64,000 bases of DNA, from positions 312,001 to 376,000 of the forward strand of contig JAQFVV010000318.1 in NCBI GenBank assembly GCA_028023455.1, written 5' to 3'. The notes below the pieces were generated by a model. It was not told the origin of the DNA. It did no database searches and saw only the letters and a program-made list of their open reading frames with translations. Positions within the stretch are counted from its first letter, which is position 1. Each line of letters starts with the position of its first letter. This document shows, in pieces, positions 1 to 9,350 of this stretch. This DNA is from Epiperipatus broadwayi (Eukaryota; Onychophora; Udeonychophora; Euonychophora; Peripatidae). Made by a program: the position numbers and the translations under genes.

Positions 1-2830
1 AAGAGGAAATGAATAAAATATGGAAAATTAAAGTATTTGATAATGAAGAGAGAATATGTAATAGTGATCATAATTTCTTTATAATAGAAATGGTTAGTAA
101 TATGGTGGAAAAGTAGAAAGGATAGTGAAAGATGTCAATGGAAAATGAATGGTAACAATAAGTTAGAAAAATATAAAATAAAAGTAGAAAAAATCATGGA
201 AGAGTTTATTGGGGATGAATATAAGGACTGGTGTGGCAAAGTAGAAAAAGTGGCCAATAGGGTTTTAGATGAGAATATTCAGAAGAATAAAAGTAATAGA
301 AAAATGAGAATTAGTAAAAGTGTAAAAAAGAGAGCAAAAAGCATGCAGAGAATATAAATGTGCTATTATAAATAAAGAAAGTGAAAAAGATATATTAATT
401 GAGAAAAATTGAAAAAAAACAGAAATTGGCTAAAGTAGATAATTATATATACAGAATGAAATTAAATAGTAAATTATTGGAGAATATTAATAAAAATGGA
501 AAAGGATGGGAGTAAAAACTTTTGGAAATATATTAAAAAAAGGAATGCAGGGGGAGAGAGAAATAGTATTACTAAATGATGAGGAAAAAGAGTGTAGCTC
601 TGGAGATGAATTGGAGACAATTTTAAATAAGTATGTAATGAATATAGAAAAGTTATTATATATAAAGAACAGAGTAATGACAAACATAAAAGCATATAGT
701 TAGGAAAATGTTAGGCTTACAGAAAATGAATTGGATGAGGCAGGGAAAAAATTGTCAAGGCAAGAGCAGAGATGGTGATGAATTTGGGAAATAGAGCAAA
801 ACTAAATCTATTATCATGTTTTAATAAGAAGGCACAGAAAAGGGAATTTCCAGATAGTTGGAATAATACAAGAGTAAGGCTATTATTTAAAGGAAAGGAT
901 AAAGTATCATAGAAAGTTAAACAATTACAGATTGGTATCAGGAACATCAGCATTATATAAAGTTTTTGCATATATGGTGGCTGGAAGGGTGGCAAAATGG
1001 ATGAAAGAAAAAACATAGTGAGAGAAATGCAAGAAGACTTTAGAATAAATAGGCATATAGGAAATAGTTTATTTATAGTCACACAACTTATAGATATATT
1101 AGGAATATAAGTAGACAGTTATATATAGTCTTTATAAATATAGAGAAGGCATATGATAAAGTAAATAAAATAGATTATGGATAAGTTTAGTAAATTTAGG
1201 AAAGAACTGAGCTTTAGTGAATCTTATTAAGATATTGTATAAAAATAATAATTATATGTATCAATTAGGAATTATAGAATCAGTTAAGAGTTAAAAATGG
1301 GGTACGACTAAGGCAAGGATGTTCTTATGTCATCTATTTTGTTTTTGTTATATTTGAGAGAAATGGAGAGAGCAATAGAAAGGGGTAGAGATCCATTAAT
1401 AGGTGGCATTATCAGGTATTTTATTTGCTGATGATATCTTCTTGTGTGCAGAAAGTAAGGAAGATATGGAACTTATGCTGAAGACGTGAGCAAGGATGGG
1501 TAAAAAAATGGGGATTAAATTTAGTAAAAAAAAAATCAAAATTAATGATGATAAATACTGGGGAATCATTTTTGAGTAATCAGAGAAATCATTTGGTTGA
1601 ATGGGAGAAAAAATTGTAAATGAAGCAAAGAAAAGGCTTGATAAAAAAAAAAATAACAGTGTTTTGATGTAGCAAGAATTATATGGGAGTGGCAGTAGGA
1701 GGGTTAATGTATGGTAATAATGCATTATGTGTTAGTAAAGGGGTATTACATTACTTAGAAAAAGTACAAAATGTATTTGATGCAGATATGTGGATTGCAA
1801 AGGAGGCAATTCAAGGAGAAATGGGATAATCAAGTTTTTATATAAGAGATGCAAAAAGCAAAATGAAATGTTCAGTAGATAGCAATTTATGGGACAATAA
1901 CCAAAATAGTATTTAATTGAATTATGAGTAAAGGACAGGTAACAAGATGGATGAAAAAGATAGTACAGTATTCAGAAGACTTGGATAAAGACTTTATGTC
2001 AGCATACTTATAGAAAATGTGGGATGATTGTGTTAGGAAAATGAGTGTTATAGTCACAAAAAATGCGATAAAAGAATAGGTGCATTAATAAAAAATAGAG
2101 AGTTGCAGAGATGAAGAATTAGTATGAAGAGTAAAAAAGAGTTTAAATATATATAGCAGTAAACAGAATATTGGGTGTAAGTTAATTTATGATAATAGCA
2201 AGGAAAGTAATTTATGTTTAAAACTCGAACAGGATCATTAGCAACAAAGGAATATACACATAAATGGAGAAATATGGATGATTTAGTTTGCAAGTTATGT
2301 AAGGAAGGTATGGAAAATGTTAGGTATCTGTTAATTGAATGCAAATCCTTACAAACAGAAAGAATATAAATAATGAAATTGTGGGAGAATAAATATAAAC
2401 AAAGTGATTATATAGAAAGTAGGTTTTTGGTCTTTATGCTGGGTTTGGAGATAGATAAGGGGGAACTAGATATAAAGGCCATAGAGTGGACAAAGTTAGA
2501 GAAAAGAAAGTATGAGAAAAACAGGATGGGGAATGGAAAGGGAGGGTGGCTAACAGATTTCTTTGGGCATGTTGCTGAGAGGTTTCTGATTTCAATAAAG
2601 GAGAAGCCATAGTGCATTGCTTCACATTGTATCACACATGTTCATTCATCTTGGAATTTACTATTAATTATCATTAACTGCCTGTATGGTTTAAGTGTAG
2701 TGAAAGAATGGCAGACCATGGAGTTTAAATTTTGTAAATTACGTTGGTGCTATCGCTTTTGACATTCAAACTTCTTTTGAAATCCTGAACAACAAAGACA
2801 TTTCATTATTTATTATTATCCAGATATAAA
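1..2830 (+). pseudogene. LINE relic: endonuclease tail, reverse transcriptase and C-terminal zinc knuckle
   Basis: Decayed non-LTR retrotransposon entering from outside the window. Reading across frames, the order is: the end of an endonuclease domain with the SDHN motif (63-74), a charged linker (about 145-700), then reverse transcriptase pieces: AYMVAGRVAKWMKEKNIV near 965-1015, IEKAYDKVN near 1140-1165, RQGCS near 1310, and the catalytic box LFADDIFLCAESKEDMELML near 1421-1480 (FADD at 1424-1435). A C-terminal knuckle KLCKEGMENVRYLLIEC (about 2290-2343) matches the CxxC...H...C knuckle of such LINEs, with Tyr where His is usual. A purine-rich C-terminal ORF ends at 2612, followed by a likely 3' UTR to about 2830 with a TTATTATTAT tract. 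Many stops and frameshifts make it non-functional. The motif set resembles, from memory, the 'tick transposon' class of arthropod LINE; clade assignment is inference. Confidence 0.82.
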
Positions 2831-3222
2831 TGAAAATATTTAAAATATTGTTTAGCCATTACCATTCCCTACAAACTCAATATATTATTAAATAAATAAA
2901 ATTCTCCAAAAATACCGATTATTTCATAAATATTTTAATTTTAATAAATAATATTTTTTGGAGTTTTTACATTTGTCACAAAAGAAACAAAAGCCATGTA
3001 TAAATTTTGCTCAATGAAAAAATAATATTATTAAGTTTAAATACTAAATTGCATATAAATATTTTATATTATTGGATTTCTCTTTTGTTTTACAGGCCAC
3101 ATGAAATAAGCATTAAGAATGCCATGATTTTTAATACAAAGTCTTGATATTATTAGGCTGAACTGACAAATTATTAACAGAAAACAGCATCAAAAAATAT
3201 TCAGCTTTATTACAAACTAGCG
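2831..3222. other. AT-rich non-coding stretch
   Basis: No ORF, tRNA-like structure or recognisable repeat seen. It holds A/T homopolymers and separates the LINE relic from the CT microsatellite. Confidence 0.6.
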
Positions 3223-3223
3223 C

Positions 3224-3266
3224 GCTCTCTCTCTCTCTCCTTTTTACTGAATCTCTCTCTCTCTCT

Positions 3267-3318
<52 letters not shown>

Positions 3319-3322
3319 TTTT
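3224..3322. repeat. (CT)n microsatellite ending in a T tract
   Basis: Compound CT repeat, interrupted once at about 3239-3253 and with CCCT variants near 3269-3278, ending in a run of T. On the reverse strand it reads as (GA)n and creates a spurious Arg-Glu repeat ORF. It is the only long dinucleotide repeat of this type here. Confidence 0.95.
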
Positions 3323-4032
3323 GGAACAATAAGTGGTTTGTCCAAATCATGTTTAAATACTTTACTTGAGATACTGATGACCTAAGATGATTATTGTACA
3401 CTTGGCTATTGACTTAAAAATATAGCAGATAGTAGCATTAAATATGTTTCAGTTTCTCATCTGAATAAAATAACATTGGAAAAAATTAAAGCAAAAATAT
3501 TTTATTAAATCATCCATACAATAATTGTTAATATAACCGTAATAGAATTATTGTGCTTCTGGATTGATCTACAAAACACAATCATAAACAAGATTAACCA
3601 GAAGCAAACTAAATCTTTGATGGTAACTTACATTTATCAATAATACGTCTTCTAATAATTCATGGCGAATTAAGCTATCAAGTTTCTTATATAAAATCCT
3701 GGATTTATAATGTACTTTAAAATTTGCTTGAACAAACAATGGAAATAGGTGACATATTTTGCACTTACAACGTAAAACAATAAAATAGATAATAATGTTA
3801 CTTTTTAAACCAATTATTTTGACAGCAAAAACATTGTTGACTATTGAATAAATTTGCATTAATCAAATAAAATGCTAAAGATCAAAAAGGGTTAAATAAA
3901 ATAAAATGTTTTATTGCTTTTATTACTGATATTTTTAATATATAGTAGTATTAATATGCCATTAAAAGATTATAACACATATATATTGAGTATATTTCAA
4001 TATACATTTGTATAGAAGAAAAAATCTTTTAT
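3323..4032. other. AT-rich non-coding stretch
   Basis: No convincing gene. A 96-codon reverse-strand ORF (3569-3859) has no recognisable motif and a composition typical of chance ORFs in this DNA. Confidence 0.55.
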
Positions 4033-4169
4033 AAAAACAAATTGACGTCTTGCGTTGTTAGCCGAGAGGTATCGCAGCGGCCATGGAAGCAAGTAGTTGG
4101 TTGCAGACGGTTGTGGGTTCGCGTCCCGGCCGATGCTATGACATATGAAAAAAAAAAAAAAACAAATTG
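4033..4169 (+). mobile_element. tRNA-derived SINE, full length with 12-bp TSD (copy 1)
   Basis: Short retroposon bounded by a perfect 12-bp direct repeat AAAAACAAATTG at 4033-4044 and 4158-4169. The element is 4045-4157: a 7-nt leader, then an about 85-nt tRNA-like head beginning GCGTTG (4052) and ending GATGCT, with an A box TAGCCGAGAGG (4059-4069) and a B box GGTTCGCGTCC (4116-4126). The head's ends can pair with G-U wobbles (GCGTTG with CGATGC). The 85-nt size suits a class II (Ser/Leu-type) tRNA fold. After the head comes only TATGACATATG and a poly(A) tail, so the SINE has almost no body. The same tail follows the heads at 29.6, 40.97 and 50.3 kb. RNA polymerase III boxes and TSD support LINE-mediated retroposition. 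Confidence 0.88.
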
Positions 4170-4685
4170 GTTAAGCATTTTGGCGACATAAGAGTGAAGA
4201 TTTTCTTTTGCATTTAAGCAACTTAGATATAATATTGTTTCTTCTTTTTATTTACAATAAATATATATATATAAATGTAAAAAAGATCAACATTTGCAAT
4301 CTGGGAAATCTATAAATGATTTTGAAATGATTTACAAAAACTATTCTTCAAAATATTTTTTGAAATCATTAAATAAAAATATTATTCAGTATATATAATT
4401 GAATACACCAATTTCTTTTTAAATCTTGTTTTAATATGATTATTCTAAAAATATATAAATATGATTTTTTTTTTCAGGATTGTTTGGAATATTTGATATT
4501 TTTATTTTTCAGTTTTCTTGATAAAGACTACAATATTAAATAGTTGAAATGTTGGTGTATATTTATATATTTTTATAGTAATAATATAAAACCAAGATTT
4601 AAAAAGAAGTTGGTGTATTGAATTATATATATATTGAATTTTATGAATTATTTTGAAAAGAAAACTATGTTGGTTATATTTTTAA
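4170..4685. other. AT-rich non-coding stretch
   Basis: Homopolymer-rich sequence without ORFs. A weak direct duplication around 4380-4440 and 4600-4630 (TTGAATACACCAA and its reverse complement) is visible, but no element could be bounded. Confidence 0.5.
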
Positions 4686-4689
4686 ATTT

Positions 4690-4975
4690 ATTAAAAATAA
4701 GAGTTGGAGTGTGGAGTGGATTGAAGCCTGTCCATTAAAGTATGAGGTTTGGCTATCTTAATATCTGAGCACTTATAGCATATATGTGTGGAGATGGTAA
4801 TCTGGAGCAACTGATGATTGCTGGTTTAGCATGAAATACGTATCTTGGTGATTATTTATTTTTTCAACATATATGTGTTCAAGGGTATCAGTGTTATGAG
4901 ATAGTAAGGAGAGTGGTGGGTCATGTGAAAGTCTGTGCTCATATACCCTATATCGTAACGAGCACATACGACGTT
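4690..4975 (+). repeat. Dispersed ~300-bp repeat, copy A
   Basis: Aligns by eye along its whole length with 59346-59607: shared blocks include GTGTGGAGTGG, TTGAAGCCTGT, TTGGCTATCTTAATAT, TATGTGTGGAGATG, and GGGTCATGTGAAAGTCTG. It ends in a segment that in the 59.5-kb copy has tRNA-like A and B boxes. The reverse-strand 64-codon ORF here exists only because the same repeat gives a similar chance ORF at 59.4-59.6 kb. No TSD was found. Family identity unknown. Confidence 0.75.
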
Positions 4976-5950
4976 AAATTGTTTTTTTATTATTAAACAT
5001 GAAAAAAATAAAAGTTCGCAAATAAAACTTCTTTTTTAAGAATTAAAAATTGAAAATTAAAATTATATACTAAACTCATACCTATATAAAATCGCACAGA
5101 TGAAAAAAATTATTAAAATAAAACTTTATTAAAAATAGAAAAAGTATTTTAAAAGCAAAAACTTAAAAAGATTTAGAGATAAAAATATATCTTTAAGTTT
5201 GGAAAACAAATTAATTAATGTTATTGAAAAATGGAAATGATTATTTTAATTAGTCAAAGTGAACTAGCCCTTCAGCATTTAAATGTATAAGCAACGGTCA
5301 ATAGGAAAACAATAGAAACTAATGGCCAATGAAAGAAATCCATCGGGAAATCGGAACTCAATGGAAGAATCATCATCATCGATGACATAATGTTCATTGA
5401 ATCCTAAAGTTACATATAAAAGAAAAAAGTTTGGAAATAAATTTTTAGTGATTGAAGAAAATTTAAAAAAAGAGAGGATGTGTTAAGTTGGAGAGTTGGA
5501 GATGAAGGGATTGAAAGATGCACTTTCAATTCCTTCAATGGTTATTAAAAAAAAAGAAAAGAAATGAAACATCTTTTTTTTTATACGAGGACCACAAGAT
5601 CATCGAGGGATTTTAACGCTGGATTCCAAATGGCAAGCAACAGATAACTAATGAACATTTCTAAAACAGTAAGCACATTATGAACTTAAATGAATATTAA
5701 TTTGGAAACACTAAGAACTTTAAAATATAAACTTTCCCAGTATTTAAAAAAATAGAAATAGAATCCTATCTGACCAAACTAAATTCTTTATTAATTCTTT
5801 TTATTTAATGTATTTCTTTTTTTAAAAAAAATCATTTCCATTTATTTTTTTTTTGTTTTTTAAGTTTTATTTATGATTTTTGTTTTGCGATAAATTAAAT
5901 TATATAAATGTTAAATTTAGGCCGGGCGTGAATGGCTATATAGATTTGTA
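4976..5950. other. AT-rich non-coding stretch
   Basis: No gene or bounded repeat seen. It contains A/T homopolymers and lies immediately 3' of the RTE element's tail. Confidence 0.55.
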
Positions 5951-5977
5951 AAGTTATATTCATCATCATCATCATTA

Positions 5978-6436
5978 TCAACCATTATCACTCCACTGCA
6001 GGATGAAGGTCTCTCCAAGTTTAATCCATCTTCTTCGATCTTTAGCTTCTCTTCTCCACACCACCCCTGCACACTTTCTTATTTCATCCATCCATCTCAC
6101 ATGTGATCTCTTTCTGGGTCTTTTACAATATCTTGGAATCCAGTTTAAAATTTCAATTGTCCATCTATTATCATCTCTTCTAGCAATATGTCCAGCCCAA
6201 CTCCACTTCAATCTTTTAATTTTTTCAATGAGGTCAGTAACACCTGTTTGCTCTCTTACCAATACATTGCGTTTTCGATCTCTTCTTGTTACTCCCAACA
6301 TACATCTTTCCATACTTCTTTGAGTGGTCTGAAGTCTCTGTATTGCTCTTCTATTGAGTGTCCAAGTCTCAGATCCATAAGTAAGAACTGGTAAAACACA
6401 TTTGTTAAAAATCTTCCTTTTCAAACACATAGGCAT
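5978..6436 (-). pseudogene. RTE-like LINE, C-terminal part of the polyprotein
   Basis: Last 152 codons of the LINE protein, open to the 3' end. It contains the stretch common after the RT thumb in this class: KCVLPVLTYGSETWTL (residues 12-27), a basic region around RRDRKRNVL, and GHIARRDDNRW (about 82-92), ending shortly before the (TGA)n tail. Function in retroposition is poorly defined; the region probably contacts the element RNA (inference). It is in the same frame as the endonuclease ORF but separated from the RT by frameshifts. Confidence 0.85.
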
Positions 6437-6450
6437 ATTTTCTTTTAGTA

Positions 6451-7067
6451 TCAGTTATTTCTACCAAAAGCACTCCAACCAAGTTTAATTCTATGATTAA
6501 TTTCCTCCATTATGTTTCCATCTGTATTAATAATCTGACCAAGGTATTTGTAACTATTAACCTCTTCTAATTCATCATAATCAATCTTTATTTTCATATT
6601 TTGAGCAAATCGATTAAACATTACTTTAGTCTTTTTAACATTTATCTTTAGTCCTACTTTCCTCTGATAACTCCTGCAACATTTCCTGCAGCTCTGAAAC
6701 ATTATTTGAAAAAAACAACTACATCATCTGTGAAATCTAAATGACTTAAATAATCTCCATTTACTTTCACTCCTTTAGTTTCCCATTTTAATCCACAAAA
6801 TACTTCTTGCAGCACTGCTGTAAAACGTTTTGGAGATACACCTTTCTCAATGTTGACTTTCCCAGTATCATTATGTAATCTAATTGTTGCTGTTGCATTT
6901 TTATGAATATTCTTTAAAATATGACAATATCCTGGATCTATACCTAGATGATCCAATGCTTTAATCACTGAAGAAATGTTTATAGAATCAAATGCCTTTT
7001 CATAATCTACAAATCCAAAACATAATGACAACTCATATTCATTTGTCCTTTCTATAACTTCTCTCAC
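6451..7067 (-). pseudogene. RTE-like LINE, reverse transcriptase palm and thumb
   Basis: Two ORFs, 7067-6702 and 6702-6451, in different frames. The first has FVDYEKAFDSI (residues 19-29; first catalytic Asp), then SPKRFTAVLQEVF, where the usual RQGDPISPKLF is shortened by a few residues, and near its end FTDDVVVF, the F/YADD catalytic box with Ala changed to Thr but both Asp kept. The second has GLKINVKKTKVMF (residues 17-29) and SYKYLGQIINTDGN (50-63), both typical of the RT thumb/connection. The loss inside the RQG motif, together with the frame breaks, argues the copy is inactive. Confidence 0.87.
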
Positions 7068-7528
7068 TGAATATGATCTACTGTACTAAAACCACTTTTA
7101 AATCCAGCTTGTTCTCTTGGTTGGTGGAAATCCAATGTTCTCTGTAGACGAGTTGTAATTATCTTGGTAAAAATTTTATATAAAACTGATAAAAGGCTGA
7201 TAGGTCTGTAATTTCTAATATCTTCTTTATCACCTTTTTTAAATATTAATATTATTACTGCATTCTTCCAATCATCCAGTACATCTTTATCATTTAGACA
7301 TTTAGTATATAACTTTGCTAAAAAAATTTATGTTTCTTCACCTGCTTCTTTTAATATATCAATTATAACTCCATCATTACCTGGAGCCTTTCCTTTCTTC
7401 ATACATTTAATTGCATTTCTCACTTCTTCATTTAAAATTCTGGGCAATTCGGAAGATGTAATAGATATAGGAGGTACTTGTTTTTTATTACTATATAATT
7501 CTTGATAAAAAATTTCTACCAATTTCAT
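7068..7528 (-). pseudogene. RTE-like LINE, RT fingers
   Basis: The ORF 7528-7328 carries RNAIKCMKKGKAPGNDGV (residues 37-54), the conserved start of LINE reverse transcriptases. Below it, another frame of 7327-7068 reads DWKNAVIILIFKKGDK, NYRPISLL and LYKIFTKI, the next RT blocks, so a frameshift lies near 7328. A stop at about 7070 closes that frame. Together with the neighbours this makes a contiguous RT domain. Confidence 0.85.
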
Positions 7529-7570
7529 GACGTCATCTCTCTTTTTAGTAATAATTCCATCTTTTTTTTC

Positions 7571-7894
7571 TTATTGCAGATATAATTTCCTACCAATACC
7601 AAAATGTTGTTTTACATTCTTAAGACTTTTATTTTCTTCTACAGCTTTTCTTGCTAGTTCACAGTTATACTTTCTTATATCATTTTCAACTCTTTTCCGC
7701 ACCATTTTACAAAATTCGAGATATTCAATTCTTTTTAATGCATCATTTTTGTATATCTTCATATTTCTTCTTTTCTTCATAAATTCTATAGTCTCAGTAG
7801 AAATTTTATTGGTCAATTGCTGCTTTTTTCTACCAGCTATCTTTCTTGCAGTTTTTAAAAATGTATCAGTTATTTTCATATTAATTTCATTCAA
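7571..7894 (-). pseudogene. RTE-like LINE, linker between endonuclease and RT
   Basis: 107 codons, Lys/Arg/Glu-rich, in the same frame as the endonuclease ORF and separated from it by a stop at 7925-7927. It contains repeated charged segments (FMKKRRNMKIYKNDALKRIE) typical of the connector of RTE proteins. No catalytic motif is expected or seen. Confidence 0.75.
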
Positions 7895-7924
7895 ATCTGA
7901 ATCATGTTCAAAATCTACTAATAC

Positions 7925-8905
7925 TTAAAATCGATTTGTAAGTTCTAATTTAAATTCATTAGAATGTTTCTGAAGATTAAGAATATCAACTGTAAATATT
8001 GTTTTTCTTAACAATTTTTGTCTCTCTAGTTTTACATTAACACGTATCTTGCATCTTACTAATCGATGATCACTTCCTAAGTTAAATCTATTAAGAACAT
8101 TACAATCTTGAAATATGTATTTCCTGTTAGTCAAAATATAATCCAATTCTGCTGTACCTTCATTTGGATGCTTCCATGTCCATTTTCTTTTAGCATTTTT
8201 TTCAAAAAAAGAATTCATAATATAAAGTTTTTCTTTTTCTGCAAACTCCACAAGTCTATGTCCTCTCTCATTTCTATTATCATAACCAAAATTACCTACA
8301 GCACTTTCATCTTTCATTTGTTTACCAATTCTAGCATTAAAGTCTCCCATAACAATTTTAAAATGTTGTTTACTCTGATCAAAAGCCTTTTGTACATCCA
8401 TATAAAAATCTTCTACTACTTCATCACTATGAGAACTTGTTGGGGCATAAACCTGAATTATCTGCATTTGGTATCTGCTATTAAGTTGTATAACTAATCT
8501 TGCCACTCTGTCTGATACACCATCAATCTCCACAATATTGGTCTTCCACTTTTTATTTATAATGAATCCTACTCCACTTGTATTTCCAATATTTGTGCCT
8601 TTATAATAGAATATATGTCCACTTTTTAAATCAATTGTCTCTTCACCTTTTCTTCTAACTTCACAAAGTCCAATAATATCCCATTTAATATAAGACAATT
8701 CTTCTTCTAATTCTTGCAATCTTCCTTTACTTGAAAGTGATCTGCAATTGTAAGTACCTAAATAAAAAGTTGTCATTAAATGACAGCCTGGGTCCGCAAT
8801 CAGAGGATTCTTAGCACCCTCTGCCTTTGGCCACCAACCGCTGCCTTGGTTGGTGACTTTACAGCCTCCTGGGAATAAGGGCCATGCTTTATTTTTGTCT
8901 GTCAT
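7925..8905 (-). pseudogene. RTE-like LINE, apurinic-like endonuclease domain
   Basis: 326 codons from ATG at 8905. Endonuclease/exonuclease/phosphatase fold that nicks target DNA to prime reverse transcription. Motifs in order: LGTYNCRSL (residues 49-57), IIGLCEVRR (77-85; catalytic Glu), QVYAPTSSHSDE (151-162), MGDFNARIG (186-194; catalytic Asp and Asn), AELDYILTN (252-260), and LGSDHRLV (276-283; catalytic Asp-His). All key residues look intact. The N-terminal 45 residues (PGGCKVTNQGSGWWPKAEG region) also occur in proteins annotated as craniofacial development protein 2-like, which are mostly RTE copies (from memory). It ends at a stop that interrupts the original ORF. Confidence 0.9.
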
Positions 8906-8959
8906 AATTGTATATATGTATTGGAAAAATATTTATCATTTACACAAACATTCATTCTG

Positions 8960-9085
8960 CCCTATCAGGCATTGAGAAGACAGACCATGGTGTTTCTTGA
9001 TCTTAAACTCAGAGGTAAAAAGCCAATAAACTCACCACGCTGGCTAATGCGTGTTGGTGAGCAGCCCATCCATGTTCATATACTA
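8960..9085 (-). repeat. Segment upstream of the RTE ORF, shared with 39.25 kb
   Basis: On the reverse complement this matches 39248-39365: common blocks are TTGATCTTAAACTCAGAGG, CCAATAAA, TCACCA.GCTGG.TGATGC/TAATGC and CCCAT..ATGTTCAT. It is either the 5' UTR of the LINE or a separate small repeat into which, or next to which, the LINE lies. Confidence 0.7.
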
Positions 9086-9350
9086 TATGAATAAACACAT
9101 AGTAATAACAGCTGCAACGACAAGAACATATGGAGTGGACATTAGGAATTTGTCCTGCTCGGTTCCTTTAAGGCCTCCAAGAGGAATCAAAGAGTCTCCT
9201 TTCAGTTAATAGCAAACTGGTTATTTGTTTCATAATTAAATTGGGTCAAATGGATTGGATATATTGGTATAATTAGTAGATGTAGTATGAGATTCGCTAC
9301 GGGCAGAATCGCTTTATATGCCACACACTTCCTTTTTGCTTATGGAATGC

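Larger units (their letters stand above)
5959..9350 (-). mobile_element. RTE-like LINE, nearly full length, decayed
   Basis: One non-LTR retrotransposon on the - strand with domain order endonuclease, reverse transcriptase, C-terminal region and simple-repeat tail. The tail reads (TGA)n on the element strand (5961-5978), as is usual for RTE-clade elements, which end in short tandem repeats rather than poly(A). The protein keeps one frame from 8905 to about 7328 with two stops, then shifts frame for 7067-6702 and again for 6702-6451, and returns to the first frame for 6436-5978. The 5' boundary is uncertain; a segment at 8960-9085 recurs at 39.25 kb. No TSD could be identified. The few lesions suggest a moderately old copy, younger than the LINE at 0-2.8 kb. 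Confidence 0.88.

Noticed and set aside
717-1725. - strand ORFs of 109-121 codons
   Set aside because: Antisense shadows of the purine-rich + strand LINE.
3210-3401. 63-codon - strand ORF with Arg-Glu repeats
   Set aside because: It is the translation of the (CT)n microsatellite.
4773-4967. Related 64-codon ORFs at 4.8 and 59.4 kb as a conserved protein family
   Set aside because: The similarity extends through the non-coding parts of the same DNA repeat and both ORFs run opposite to its tRNA-like boxes.
5996-8497. + strand ORFs overlapping the RTE element (6003-6323, 7527-7928, 8108-8497)
   Set aside because: Antisense shadows of the - strand LINE coding sequence.
7925-8905. Host craniofacial development protein 2-like gene
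   Set aside because: It is the endonuclease domain of an RTE LINE, with RT downstream and a simple-repeat tail.
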